Positions 31,984 to 39,012 of a stretch of DNA of 39,012 nt are shown piece after piece. The notes below the pieces were generated by a model. The model saw nothing but the letters and a program-made list of their open reading frames with translations, ran no database searches and was not told the origin of the DNA. Origin of the DNA: Johnsonella ignava ATCC 51276 (GTDB taxonomy: Bacteria; Bacillota; Clostridia; Lachnospirales; Lachnospiraceae); contig NZ_JH378829.1 of the NCBI RefSeq assembly GCF_000235445.1, forward strand, positions 255,988-294,999, in the 5' to 3' direction. Numbering within the stretch: the stretch's first letter is position 1; the number at the start of each line of letters is the position of its first letter. Position numbers and translations under genes: made by a program.

Positions 31984-32289
31984 TTATCCGATAACCTTGC
32001 CGGTTTTTTTAGCTATTCTTACCTTTTTGCCGTCTTCTATCTTAAAGCCGACTCTTGTGGGCTGTCCGTCAACAAGCAGCATAACATTTGAGATATCTAT
32101 GCTGCCTTCCTGATTTATAATTCCCCCGTTCTGATGTTTCATACCGGGTTTTGTATGCTTTAACTGCATATTGCAGCCCTGCACCACTACTCTGTGCTTT
32201 TTAACATCAACCTTAAGCACTTTGCCGGATTTGCCCTTGTCTTTTCCTGTTATGATTTTTACCAAATCATCTTTTTTTATTTTCTGCAC
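31984..32289 (-). CDS. rplX: 50S ribosomal protein L24
   Basis: L24 is an assembly initiator for the large subunit. It begins with a KOW motif (KDDLVKIITGKDKGKSGKVLKVD) and is 101 aa. KHTKPGMKHQNGGIINQEGSIDISNVML is characteristic. The start codon is GTG at 32289, and an AGGAGGT site precedes it. Confidence 0.98.
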   Translation of the reverse strand: MQKIKKDDLVKIITGKDKGKSGKVLKVDVKKHRVVVQGCNMQLKHTKPGMKHQNGGIINQEGSIDISNVMLLVDGQPTRVGFKIEDGKKVRIAKKTGKVIG

Positions 32290-32300
32290 GGCTCTACCTC

Positions 32301-32669
32301 CTATAATACTTCCGGAGCAAGGGATACTATCTTCATAAACTGTTTCTCACGAAGCTCCCTGGCAACCGGTCCGAAGATACGTGTTCCCCTCGGGGTTTTA
32401 TCCTCTTTTATTATTACTGCCGCATTTTCGTCAAATCTGATATAGGAACCGTCTCTACGGCGTGTACTGTTTACAGTACGCACTACAACAGCCTTAACTA
32501 CATCGCCTTTCTTTACAACGCCTCCCGGTGTTGCATCTTTGACCGAAGCAACGATTATATCGCCTATATAAGCATATCTTCTTCTTGAGCCGCCCATAAC
32601 TCGAATACAAAGGAGTTCCTTCGCACCGGTATTATCTGCAACCCTCAAGCGTGTTTCCTGCTGAATCAT
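32301..32669 (-). CDS. rplN: 50S ribosomal protein L14
   Basis: L14 lies at the subunit interface and contacts 16S rRNA. The 122-aa sequence reads MIQQETRLRVADNTGAKELLCIRVMGGSRRRYAYIGDIIVASVK, with RRDGSYIRFDENAAVIIKEDKTPRGTRIFGPVARELREKQFMKIVSLAPEVL at the end. Confidence 0.99.
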   Translation of the reverse strand: MIQQETRLRVADNTGAKELLCIRVMGGSRRRYAYIGDIIVASVKDATPGGVVKKGDVVKAVVVRTVNSTRRRDGSYIRFDENAAVIIKEDKTPRGTRIFGPVARELREKQFMKIVSLAPEVL

Positions 32670-32692
32670 CCCTGATACTTCCTCCTGTGAGT

Positions 32693-32950
32693 TTATTTAG
32701 CTTTCTCAATTATCTCAACCAGGCGCCATCTTTTATCCTTTGAAAGCGGTCTGGTTTCCATTATTTTTACGGTATCTCCTTCTGTACATTCATTTTTTTC
32801 ATCATGTGCCTTGAATTTTACCGTCTGTTTTACAATTTTTCCATAAAGCGGGTGCTTTACATGGTCCTCTATAGCAACTGTGATGGTTTTATCCATCTTA
32901 TTGCTGACAACCTTGCCGATACGTGTTTTCCTAAGATTTCTCTCTGCCAC
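32693..32950 (-). CDS. rpsQ: 30S ribosomal protein S17
   Basis: S17 is an early 16S-binding protein with an OB fold. The GTG at 32950 (VAERNLRKTRIGKVVSNKMDKTITV) is preferred as start because AGGAAGGAG lies 6 nt before it and the resulting 85 aa is the usual length. An ATG 18 bp upstream would begin inside that site. Confidence 0.95.
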   Translation of the reverse strand: MAERNLRKTRIGKVVSNKMDKTITVAIEDHVKHPLYGKIVKQTVKFKAHDEKNECTEGDTVKIMETRPLSKDKRWRLVEIIEKAK

Positions 32951-32967
32951 TTTATCTCCTTCCTGCA

Positions 32968-33174
32968 TTAAGCCATTTTTGAATTTTCGGTTATAATAGT
33001 CTGTATTCTGGCTATATTTCTGCGTACCTCTGCGATCCTTGAGGTGTTGTTAAGCTGGCTGGTTGCATTCTGAAACCTGAGATTAAAAAGTTCTTTTTTT
33101 GCCGAAACCAGCTCTTCTTTTAATTCCTGCACGGATTTTGACCTTAACTCTTCAATATACTTATTAGCTTTCAC
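32968..33174 (-). CDS. rpmC: 50S ribosomal protein L29
   Basis: L29 sits near the polypeptide exit tunnel. The 68-aa helical-hairpin protein reads (V)KANKYIEELRSKSVQELKEELVSAKKELFNLRFQNATSQLNNTSRIAEVRRNIARIQT. GTG 33174 is chosen as start, behind AAGGCGG at good spacing. GTG 33183 would lie too close to that site. It overlaps the end of rplP by 11 nt. Confidence 0.95.
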   Translation of the reverse strand: MKANKYIEELRSKSVQELKEELVSAKKELFNLRFQNATSQLNNTSRIAEVRRNIARIQTIITENSKMA

Positions 33175-33601
33175 TCTTATCACCGCCTTCTAATTCAGCT
33201 TTTGAGGCTATTTTGCATCTGCATGGAAGTTTGTGCATAGCAAGGCGGAGGGCTTCTTTTGCAACCTCCTCAGTTACTCCAGCTATCTCAAACATAACAC
33301 GTCCCGGTCTTACAACGGCAACCCAATATTCCGTTGAGCCTTTTCCTGAACCCATCCTGGTTTCGGCAGGTTTTGTAGTAACAGGCTTATCAGGGAATAT
33401 TTTTATCCATACCTTTCCTCCACGCTTTATATAACGTGTCATAGCAACACGGGCTGCTTCTATCTGATTTGATTTTATCCAGCACGGATCAAGTGCTATA
33501 AGACCGTACTCACCGTTTGAAATAGTATTTCCTCTAAGTGCACGACCTGACATCGAACCACGGAACTGTTTTCTGTGTTTTACTCTTTTAGGCATTAACA
33601 T
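33164..33601 (-). CDS. rplP: 50S ribosomal protein L16
   Basis: L16 stabilises tRNA in the A and P sites. The 145-aa protein starts MLMPKRVKHRKQFRGSMSGRA and contains ALDPCWIKSNQIEAARVAMTRYIKRGGKVWIKIFPDKPVTTKPAETRMGSGKG. It continues 12 residues past the usual end with a Gly/Asp/Ser tail (EGGDKSES) that overlaps rpmC. Confidence 0.98.
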   Translation of the reverse strand: MLMPKRVKHRKQFRGSMSGRALRGNTISNGEYGLIALDPCWIKSNQIEAARVAMTRYIKRGGKVWIKIFPDKPVTTKPAETRMGSGKGSTEYWVAVVRPGRVMFEIAGVTEEVAKEALRLAMHKLPCRCKIASKAELEGGDKSES

Positions 33602-33603
33602 AA

Positions 33604-34260
33604 TCAGTCTACGCCCCCTTCCTTATTTTCTTTTACAGGAAGAATTTCTCCATTATATATCCAAACCTTAACACCTACCTTTCCGTAAGTGGTATCGGCC
33701 TCTGCAAAACCGTAATCTATATCTGCACGCAGTGTCTGAAGCGGTATTGTACCTTCTGCATAAAACTCGGTACGTGCCATATCGGCACCTCCAAGTCTTC
33801 CTGAACATGAAGCCTTAATTCCTAAAACTCCCGCTTTCATGCTTCTTCCCATAGTTGATTTCATCGCCCTACGGAATGCCACCCTGTCTTCAAGCTGTCT
33901 TGCTATGCTTTCAGCTACAAGCTGTGCATCTTTTTCAGTTCTTTTAACTTCCTTTATATCTATAAATATCTTTTTGTCGGTAAGTTTTGCTATACGGGTC
34001 TTAAGCTTTTCAATGCCTGCACCCTGTTTTCCTATGACAATTCCGGGTTTTGCCGTATGTATTATTATCTTTACCTTGTCTGAGGCACGTTCTATCTCTA
34101 CATGGGAAATTCCTGAATCATAAAGCTCCTTTTTAAGGAATTTCCTTATATTATAATCCTCTACAAGGAGATCGGCAAAATCAGCTTCTGCATACCATCT
34201 GGAATCCCAGCCTTTTATTACTCCGACTCTTAAACCATGCGGATTAACTTTCTGTCCCAT
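33604..34260 (-). CDS. rpsC: 30S ribosomal protein S3
   Basis: S3 lines the mRNA entry channel. The start is ATG 34260 (MGQKVNPHGLRVGVIKGW), behind AAGGAGG, giving 218 aa. An ATG 33 bp upstream lies inside rplV and lacks support. The KH domain is visible at KVKIIIHTAKPGIVIGKQGAGIEKLK, followed by the C-terminal GTIPLQTLRADIDYGFAEADTTYGKVGVKVWIY. Confidence 0.98.
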   Translation of the reverse strand: MGQKVNPHGLRVGVIKGWDSRWYAEADFADLLVEDYNIRKFLKKELYDSGISHVEIERASDKVKIIIHTAKPGIVIGKQGAGIEKLKTRIAKLTDKKIFIDIKEVKRTEKDAQLVAESIARQLEDRVAFRRAMKSTMGRSMKAGVLGIKASCSGRLGGADMARTEFYAEGTIPLQTLRADIDYGFAEADTTYGKVGVKVWIYNGEILPVKENKEGGVD

Positions 34261-34273
34261 CTTTGCCTCCTTA

Positions 34274-34660
34274 TTATCTTTCGTCAAGCACAACAGTGAT
34301 ATGACTCATTCTTTTTTCTATACGATAAGCCCTGCCCTGTGCTCTTGGTTTTATTCTTTTCATTATAGGTCCTGAGCCTGCAAAACACTCAGCTATATAT
34401 AAATTTTCAGCATTTAAATCATTATTATTTTCAGCATTTGCTATGGCTGATTTTAAAAGCTTTTCTATAAGCCTTGAAGCATATCTCGGATTATATCTGA
34501 GTATACCGAGTGCCTGCTGCACACCCTTGCCTCTTATAGCATCGAGAACGAAGCATGCTTTCTGAACTGATACCCTCGCATAAGAAAGCTTTGCCGAAGG
34601 CCTTGTATCCTTTTTTTCATTTCTTTCTCTTTTAATCTGGGATCTGTGTCCTTTTGCCAT
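34274..34660 (-). CDS. rplV: 50S ribosomal protein L22
   Basis: L22 forms part of the exit-tunnel constriction. The start is ATG 34660 (MAKGHRSQIKRERNEKK, 128 aa) behind GGGAGG. An ATG 18 bp upstream would overlap that site. The hallmark segments are ARVSVQKACFVLDAIRGKGVQQALGIL and AFAGSGPIMKRIKPRAQGRAYRI-like sequence before HITVVLDE. Confidence 0.97.
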   Translation of the reverse strand: MAKGHRSQIKRERNEKKDTRPSAKLSYARVSVQKACFVLDAIRGKGVQQALGILRYNPRYASRLIEKLLKSAIANAENNNDLNAENLYIAECFAGSGPIMKRIKPRAQGRAYRIEKRMSHITVVLDER

Positions 34661-34690
34661 AAATAAACCTCCCTTCAAACCTTTCTTAAC

Positions 34691-34969
34691 TTATCTTGAT
34701 GCTTTCTTATCATCTGCCTTATGACCCCTGTAAGTCCTTGTGGCAGCAAACTCACCGAGTTTATGGCCTACCATATCTTCCGTTACATATACCGGAACAT
34801 GCTTTCTTCCGTCATGTACTGCAAATGTATGACCTACAAACTCGGGAAAGATGGTTGAACGACGGGACCATGTTTTTATAACGCTCTTCTGACCTGATTT
34901 ATTTAACTGCTCAACCTTCTTTAATACATGGCGGTCTGCAAACGGACCTTTTTTAAGTGAACGTGACAT
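34691..34969 (-). CDS. rpsS: 30S ribosomal protein S19
   Basis: S19 is a head protein that contacts S13 and the large subunit. The 92-aa sequence MSRSLKKGPFADRHVLKKVEQLNKSGQKSVIKTWSRRSTIFPEFVGHTFAVHDGRKHVPVYVTEDMVGHKLGEFAATRTYRGH is almost the family consensus. Confidence 0.99.
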   Translation of the reverse strand: MSRSLKKGPFADRHVLKKVEQLNKSGQKSVIKTWSRRSTIFPEFVGHTFAVHDGRKHVPVYVTEDMVGHKLGEFAATRTYRGHKADDKKASR

Positions 34970-34981
34970 CTGGCTTCCTCC

Positions 34982-35830
34982 TTATTTTGAAGTACCCTTA
35001 CCATCACGTCTTCTGATGATAAGCTTGCTTGAGTGTTTCTTATTATTTCTTGTCTTAAGACCGAGAGCCGGTTTGCCCCACGGTGTACAAGGACCCGGAC
35101 GACCTATTCCGGTCTTTCCTTCACCACCGCCGTGCGGATGGTCATTCGGATTCATAACAGAACCACGAACCGTAGGTCTTATACCCATATGGCGTTTTCT
35201 TCCCGCCTTACCTATTTTTATAAGTGCATGATCCGCATTTCCAACAACACCTATGGTTGCACGGCAGTTTATAGGAACCATACGCATCTCATTTGAAGGC
35301 AGACGCAGTGTAGCATATTTACCTTCCTTTGCCATAAGCTGTGCAGAATTTCCTGCCGAACGTGCAATCTGTGCACCTCTGCCCGGATAAAGCTCTACAT
35401 TGTGTACAAGTGCTCCTATAGGTATAAGTGAGAGCGGCAGGCAGTTTCCTAATTTTGCTTCCGCATTTTCACCGCTTACAATCTTCATGCCTACAGTAAG
35501 ACCCTCCGGTGCTATAATATAGGCTTTTTCACCGTCAATATAGGAAATAAGCGCTATATTTGCCGATCTGTTCGGATCGTATTCTATTGCTTTGACAATT
35601 GCCGGAATTGAATCTTTTGATTTTCTTTTGAAATCAATAATTCTATATTTTCTCTTGACTCCGCCTCCACGATGTCTTACCGTTATTTTTCCCTGATTAT
35701 TTCTTCCCGCTTTTTTCTTAAGTGGAGCTACAAGCGTTTTCTCAGGAGTATCCTTTGTGATCTCCGTATAATCAGAACCGGTCATATTACGCCTGGAAGG
35801 GGTATATGGTTTGTATTTTTTAATTCCCAT
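34982..35830 (-). CDS. rplB: 50S ribosomal protein L2
   Basis: L2 is needed for subunit association and peptidyl transfer. The 282-aa protein starts MGIKKYKPYTPSRRNMTGSDYTEIT. It has GRNNQGKITVRHRGGGVKRKYRIIDFKR, and MNPNDHPHGGGEGKTGIGRPGPCTPWGKPALGLKTR near the C-terminus with the conserved histidine in NDHPHGGG. The 5' gap of 130 bp is unusually long for this operon. Confidence 0.99.
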   Translation of the reverse strand: MGIKKYKPYTPSRRNMTGSDYTEITKDTPEKTLVAPLKKKAGRNNQGKITVRHRGGGVKRKYRIIDFKRKSKDSIPAIVKAIEYDPNRSANIALISYIDGEKAYIIAPEGLTVGMKIVSGENAEAKLGNCLPLSLIPIGALVHNVELYPGRGAQIARSAGNSAQLMAKEGKYATLRLPSNEMRMVPINCRATIGVVGNADHALIKIGKAGRKRHMGIRPTVRGSVMNPNDHPHGGGEGKTGIGRPGPCTPWGKPALGLKTRNNKKHSSKLIIRRRDGKGTSK

Positions 35831-35849
35831 TATATTCTCCTTTTATGCC

Positions 35850-35958
35850 ATACTGTATAAAACAGTATCGCTTCGTTTTTATCACGGTTTCTCCCGTATA
35901 ATGTACGGCTTTTATTTAAAAGTAGGGCGATTATAATCCCTAATATATTTAAAAGCCG
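35850..35958 (-). promoter_or_regulatory. Nested hairpins in the rplW-rplB gap
   Basis: CGGCTTTTA (35906-35914) pairs with TAAAAGCCG (35950-35958) and encloses TAGGG/CCCTA (35923-35927 with 35938-35942). A second hairpin, ATACTG/CAGTAT (35850-35855 with 35863-35868), ends just before the rplB AAAAGGAG site. This may be an RNA element controlling rplB and downstream genes. Confidence 0.5.
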
Positions 35959-35960
35959 AA

Positions 35961-36260
35961 TTATAATCCTTCAAACAGCTCTATTTCCTTACTGTCTGAT
36001 GCAAGCTTTACTATAGCTTTTTTCTTTTTTGATGTAAATCCGCTTTTATTGCCACGGCGTTTTTCTTTTCCTTTAAGGTTCATGGTGTTTACCTTTTGCA
36101 CCTTTGTTCCCGGAAACATCTTCTCAATCGCTTCTCTTATCATTATCTTGTTTGAATCAGGATGTACAAGAAATGTATAGCTCTTTGAAGACATGCCTGC
36201 CATGCTTTTTTCTGAAATGACAGGTGAGAGTATTACGTCATAATATTTTATATCAGCCAT
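35961..36260 (-). CDS. rplW: 50S ribosomal protein L23
   Basis: L23 surrounds the exit tunnel and docks trigger factor and SRP. The 99-aa sequence contains YYDVILSPVISEKSMAGMSSKSYTFLVHPDSNKIMIREAIEKMFPGTKVQKVNTMNLKGKEKRRGNKSGFTSKKKKAIVKL. The ATG overlaps the rplD stop by one base. Confidence 0.98.
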   Translation of the reverse strand: MADIKYYDVILSPVISEKSMAGMSSKSYTFLVHPDSNKIMIREAIEKMFPGTKVQKVNTMNLKGKEKRRGNKSGFTSKKKKAIVKLASDSKEIELFEGL

Positions 36261-36880
36261 TATGCATACACCTCCTCTATCGTATTTACAGCAGCCTTTG
36301 AAGCTACAACGGTATTATATTTAAGAATATCATACACATTTATAGTATTTGGAGATGCGGTTTTTACACCTCTTATATTCCTTGCAGAAAGAACTGTGTT
36401 TGTTTCATTTTCAGATGTAACTATAAGAGCCTTTGAAACCTTAAGGTTTGTCAAAGCCGCTACCATCTTCTTTGTTTTAATCTCATCCATCTTAAAGTCA
36501 TCAACTACTATAAACTTATTGTCATTTACTCTGCTTGTAAGAGCACTTTTAAGTGCAAGCCTTCTCTCCTTTTTATTAAGCTTTATGCTGTAATCTCTGG
36601 GAGTGGGAGCAAATACTACTCCACCGCCTTTCCACTGCGGTGATCTTATAGAACCCTGTCTTGCATGTCCGGTTCCCTTTTGTCTCCACGGCTTTCTTCC
36701 GCCGCCTCTTACTTCACCTCTGGTTTTTGCCTTCTGTGTTCCCTGGCGCTTATTGGCAAGGTGCGCAACAACTGCCATGTGTACAATATGTTCATTAACT
36801 TCAATGCCAAAAATCGCATCATTTAATTCCATATCGCCCACTTCTTTGCCTTCTATGTCATAAACAGATACTTTAGCCAT
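36260..36880 (-). CDS. rplD: 50S ribosomal protein L4
   Basis: L4 helps form the tunnel constriction, and in E. coli it represses the S10 operon by binding its leader. The 206-aa sequence includes RQGTQKAKTRGEVRGGGRKPWRQKGTGHARQGSIRSPQWKGGGVVFAPTPRDYSIKLNKKERRLALKSAL. The ribosome binding site is AAAGGAGG. L4 is the obvious candidate ligand for the structured leader upstream of rpsJ. Confidence 0.98.
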   Translation of the reverse strand: MAKVSVYDIEGKEVGDMELNDAIFGIEVNEHIVHMAVVAHLANKRQGTQKAKTRGEVRGGGRKPWRQKGTGHARQGSIRSPQWKGGGVVFAPTPRDYSIKLNKKERRLALKSALTSRVNDNKFIVVDDFKMDEIKTKKMVAALTNLKVSKALIVTSENETNTVLSARNIRGVKTASPNTINVYDILKYNTVVASKAAVNTIEEVYA

Positions 36881-36897
36881 CTGTGCGTCCTCCTTTC

Positions 36898-37578
36898 CTA
36901 AGCCTTTGCCTTAACTGCTTCTTTTATTATTACAAGTGTTTTCTTAGGTCCCGGTACAGAACCTTTTACAATTATGAGGTTTTCTTCCTTATCAACTCTC
37001 ACTACCTCAAGATTCTGTATTGTAACCCTTTCACATCCCATATGTCCGGGCATTCCCTTACCTTTAAACACACGGCTCGGACTTGAGGTTGAACCGTTTG
37101 AACCCTGATGACGATGGAACTTTGAACCGTGAGACATAGGACCTCTATGCTGACCGTATCTTTTTATAGTTCCCTGGAAGCCTTTACCCTTTGAAACTGC
37201 ACTTGCATCGACTTTATCTCCGGCAGCAAATATATCAGCTTTGATCTCATCCTTTACTGAATATTGATCTGAATTCTCTAATTTAAATTCTTTAAGAAAT
37301 CTTCCAACCGGATAAACTTCTCTCTTTTTATTCCCTTTTTCAATGGTTTCTTTTGTAATACCTGCCTTGTCAAGATGTCCTGAACGAGGTTTATTTACAA
37401 GTTTTGTACGGATCTGTCCATAAGCCAGCTGCACTGAATCATACCCGTCATTTTCTTTGGTTTTAACCTGTGTAACCACACATGGTCCTGCCTTAAGCAC
37501 GGTAACCGGTACTAATGTACCCGCATCATTAAAAATCTGAGTCATACCGAGCTTTTTAGCGAGTATTGCCTTCTTCAT
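36898..37578 (-). CDS. rplC: 50S ribosomal protein L3
   Basis: L3 is an assembly initiator near the peptidyl-transferase centre. The 226-aa protein reads MKKAILAKKLGMTQIFNDAGTLVPVTVLKAGPCVVTQVKT, with GKGFQGTIKRYGQHRGPMSHGSKFHRHQGSNGSTSSPSRVFKGKGMPGHMG in the core extension. Confidence 0.99.
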   Translation of the reverse strand: MKKAILAKKLGMTQIFNDAGTLVPVTVLKAGPCVVTQVKTKENDGYDSVQLAYGQIRTKLVNKPRSGHLDKAGITKETIEKGNKKREVYPVGRFLKEFKLENSDQYSVKDEIKADIFAAGDKVDASAVSKGKGFQGTIKRYGQHRGPMSHGSKFHRHQGSNGSTSSPSRVFKGKGMPGHMGCERVTIQNLEVVRVDKEENLIIVKGSVPGPKKTLVIIKEAVKAKA

Positions 37579-37607
37579 TTTTTTCCTCCTGGTTTTATTC
37601 TACAGCG

Positions 37608-37623
37608 GAGCATTTTCATGCTC
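37608..37623 (-). promoter_or_regulatory. GAAA-tetraloop hairpin between rpsJ and rplC
   Basis: On the minus strand GAGCAT-GAAA-ATGCTC is a perfect 6-bp stem capped by a GNRA tetraloop, in the 59-bp gap after rpsJ. It could be a processing or protein-binding site. Confidence 0.5.
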
Positions 37624-37637
37624 ATTCTAGAGCAGGA

Positions 37638-37955
37638 TTATCTACTCTTCATTTTAATATCGACATGAACACCTGCCGGCATCTCAAGACGTGATAATGA
37701 ATCAATTGTCTTTTGTGTCGGTGTGAGCACGTCTATAAGTCTTTTATGGGTTCTTTGTTCAAACTGTTCCCTTGAATCTTTGTACTTATGAACCGCTCTA
37801 AGTATAGTTACCACTTCCTTTTTAGTAGGCAGCGGCACCGGTCCTGAAACCTTTGCTCCGCTCCTTTTAACAGTATCAACTATCTTGGCTGCCGAGCTGT
37901 CCACCAGCTGATGGTCATAAGCCTTTAATATGATCCTCATTACTTCAGTTGCCAT
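37638..37955 (-). CDS. rpsJ: 30S ribosomal protein S10
   Basis: S10 is a head protein and, in many bacteria, a transcription antitermination factor (NusE). The 105-aa sequence has RIILKAYDHQLVDSSAAKIVDTVKRSGAKVSGPVPLPTKKEVVTILRAVHKYKDSREQFEQRTHKRLIDV. It is the first gene of the ribosomal super-operon, behind AAAAGGAGG and a leader of about 230 nt. Confidence 0.99.
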   Translation of the reverse strand: MATEVMRIILKAYDHQLVDSSAAKIVDTVKRSGAKVSGPVPLPTKKEVVTILRAVHKYKDSREQFEQRTHKRLIDVLTPTQKTIDSLSRLEMPAGVHVDIKMKSR

Positions 37956-38192
37956 AAAAAAAGTCGCCTCCTTTTCGCACTTTTAAAAAAGTTCGACAAG
38001 CGGTGACTGTACACTCTGCCGTGTGTGTCGATATTTGGACTAAACACACTATGCTCCTTACGGAGCCCTATCTTTTCAGGTACAGTGACTTGTCGCCAGT
38101 TTATAGTAACATGACTTTCGCTCCACGGAAAACCCCATCCCAACAGGAACGGCAACCTCACGCTTCACAGCTATCAATGCCACAGCTCCGTA
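37956..38192 (-). promoter_or_regulatory. Structured 5' leader of the S10 operon
   Basis: In the minus-strand leader CGACAAG (38089-38095) can pair with CTTGTCG (37994-38000). Just inside, ACTGTAC (38080-38086) can pair with GTACAGT (38006-38012). The enclosed region holds a GCTCC-GTAA-GGAGC hairpin (38053-38066) with a GNRA-type loop. The whole fold spans about 100 nt and ends 20 nt before the rpsJ ribosome binding site. S10-operon leaders bound by L4 are known in other bacteria; whether this is a related element is inference. Confidence 0.55.
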
Positions 38193-38221
38193 AGAATAAC
38201 ATATATTTAAACGGATTGCAA
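38193..38221 (-). promoter_or_regulatory. Candidate promoter of the S10 operon
   Basis: Minus-strand -35 TTGCAA (38216-38221) and -10 TATTCT (38193-38198) are 17 bp apart, about 240 bp before rpsJ. Confidence 0.6.
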
Positions 38222-38228
38222 GTATTTT

Positions 38229-38500
38229 TTACTTTGGCTTTCGTCCACCCTGGAATTTCTCGCTGTATTTTTCCAAATCAAAGTTACCCGAGCCTACAAC
38301 TACAACGCCTTCAAGCTGACATATTTTATTTACTACGGCATTATTTGTAGGATTGGCAAGTCTTGTTATAGAAATAGCATAAAGCTTTTAGTTCAAACAA
38401 AATACTCATCTGCTGTGATAATTCATACTTATAAGTTGTAAACTGTACTATTGGAACTACTCTTGATTTTCCATTCTTAGATTCATAACCACCTTGTACG
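38229..38500 (-). pseudogene. Decayed O-acetylhomoserine sulfhydrylase (MetY) fragment
   Basis: Read on the minus strand, one frame gives VQGGYESKNGKSRVVPIVQF, then TTYKYELSQQMSILFELKALCYFY, the N-terminus of MetY-type PLP enzymes. A one-base insertion then shifts the frame, and the next frame continues TRLANPTNNAVVNKICQLEG, exactly as expected for the family. After that the sequence jumps to VVVVGSGNFDLEKYSEKF and stops at 38229, implying loss of the middle, including the PLP lysine region. No start codon remains. It is clearly nonfunctional. The enzyme would use the product of MetA encoded elsewhere in this window. Confidence 0.8.
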
Positions 38501-38580
38501 TTTTTCTCAACTCCTGTGCACTCTTCTCAACTCCTGTGCATTCTTCTCAACTCCTGTGCATTCTTCTCAACTCTTGCACA
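38501..38580. repeat. Four tandem 20-bp repeats
   Basis: Units at 38501, 38521, 38541 and 38561 share the core TTCTCAACTCCTGTGCA, with small differences in the first and last units. Read on the minus strand each unit contains AGGAG followed by an ATG or GTG that opens a four-codon frame (M-H-R-S-stop). They replace the expected start region of the metY remnant. Confidence 0.9.
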
Positions 38581-38682
38581 TTTTAACAGGCTGTTGTTTC
38601 TACCTCTGGAGTGGTAGCATTTAAGTAGAGTTGGTAAACTCACCAAATCTATGGTATTATTAAAAACACAGAGGTGATCAAA

Positions 38683-38973
38683 ATGCAATACGACAAAACT
38701 TTTAAAGAAGAGGCTGTTAAGCTATCCGATGAAATTGGTCTTAATGCCGCTGCTAACCAACTCGGTATTCCTTATTACACCCTTTCGGGCTGGCGTAATA
38801 AACGTAAAAAATATCAGGAAACCGCATATGTTGGAAGCGGTAACAAACGTTTATCTAATGATGCCAAGGATCAAAAGATATGCGAGCTTGAAAAAGAGGT
38901 CTTAGAACTTCAACGGTCTAATGACATTCTTAAAGAGGCTCTCGGTTTTTTCGCCGTAAGCCGGAAGAAATAA
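38683..38973 (+). CDS. IS3-family transposase OrfA
   Basis: This 96-aa protein is the DNA-binding component that recognises the IS ends. It has a helix-turn-helix (YDKTFKEEAVKLSDEIGLNAAANQLGIPYYTLSGWRNKRKK) and a C-terminal leucine-zipper-like coiled coil (KICELEKEVLELQRSNDILKEAL). ATG 38683 is preferred, behind GAGGTG; a GTG nine bases upstream is in frame but overlaps that site. The frame ends just after a slippery site leading into OrfB. Confidence 0.94.
   Translation: MQYDKTFKEEAVKLSDEIGLNAAANQLGIPYYTLSGWRNKRKKYQETAYVGSGNKRLSNDAKDQKICELEKEVLELQRSNDILKEALGFFAVSRKK
38946..38952 (+). other. -1 frameshift heptamer between OrfA and OrfB
   Basis: T TTT TTC in the OrfA frame is a canonical -1 slippery heptamer. 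A shift here would fuse OrfA to the OrfB frame (RRKPEEIKAHYRYQF), the usual way IS3 elements make the OrfAB transposase. Confidence 0.7.
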
Positions 38974-39012
38974 AGGCTCATTACCGTTATCAGTTCATTT
39001 ATGACAAGCACA
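38952..39012 (+). CDS. IS3-family transposase OrfB, N-terminal start (truncated by window edge)
   Basis: The -1 frame relative to OrfA reads RRKPEEIKAHYRYQFIYDKH up to the window edge, a typical start of IS3-type OrfB. No independent start codon is seen in this piece, consistent with expression through frameshifting. Whether it belongs to the same IS type as the fragment at the left edge cannot be told, because the two pieces do not overlap. Confidence 0.8.

Noticed and set aside
38003..38350. 115-codon plus-strand frame upstream of the right IS
   Set aside because: It is antisense to the S10 leader, promoter and metY remnant, and shows no family features.
1..39012. Composite transposon formed by the two IS3-type ends in the same orientation
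   Set aside because: The fragments do not overlap, so identity cannot be tested. The segment between them is a core ribosomal operon, which makes mobility implausible.

Overview
The window looks like chromosome of a low-GC Firmicute, most likely a clostridial or Lachnospiraceae-type organism. This rests on strong AGGAGG ribosome binding sites, frequent GTG/TTG starts, zinc-type L36, S14 and adenylate kinase, a KOW-domain gene between map and infA, and an acetyl-CoA type MetA. No taxonomic search was possible. Every gene except the two flanking IS3-family fragments lies on the minus strand, so the window reads from right to left.

Layout in transcription order. At the right edge an IS3-family element begins on the plus strand (OrfA, slippery site, start of OrfB). 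It sits next to a decayed O-acetylhomoserine sulfhydrylase (metY) remnant and a 20-bp tandem repeat. The S10-spc-alpha ribosomal super-operon follows: rpsJ, rplC, rplD, rplW, rplB, rpsS, rplV, rpsC, rplP, rpmC, rpsQ, rplN, rplX, rplE, rpsN, rpsH, rplF, rplR, rpsE, rpmD, rplO, secY, adk, map, a KOW protein, infA, rpmJ, rpsM, rpsK, rpsD, rpoA, rplQ. It has a promoter and structured leader at its start, an internal consensus promoter before rpmJ, several hairpin-bearing gaps, and a good terminator after rplQ. Next comes a housekeeping block: an RluF-type pseudouridine synthase, ligA, metA, trkA, trkH, a DUF1189-like membrane protein with a long tyrosine/glycine-rich tail, mnmA, an SH3-amidase, tRNA-Ser(CGA), and a GH13 glycosidase.

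The left 8.3 kb is a type III-A (Csm) CRISPR locus: cas6, cas10/csm1, csm2, csm3, csm4, csm5, then a leader and a 12-repeat array, all read leftwards. The reverse complement of the repeat ends in ACGGAAAC, a plausible 8-nt type III crRNA handle, so the array is transcribed in the same direction as the cas genes. No cas1, cas2 or csm6/CARF effector is present in the window. The leader-distal end of the array abuts the tail of an IS3-family transposase at the left edge.

Points of most interest. (1) cas10/csm1 is split into two frames exactly at an A7 run that forms a canonical -1 slippery heptamer followed at once by a stop, and the second half has no Shine-Dalgarno. (2) Csm3 has Glu, in a loop one residue shorter, where the family's catalytic Asp normally stands. 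(3) The csm5-array spacer can fold into a branched RNA with a 10-bp closing helix around two hairpins. (4) The repeats fall into two loop variants, GAAA and GATA, ordered along the array. (5) Several ribosomal intergenic gaps carry hairpins suggestive of autoregulatory leaders.
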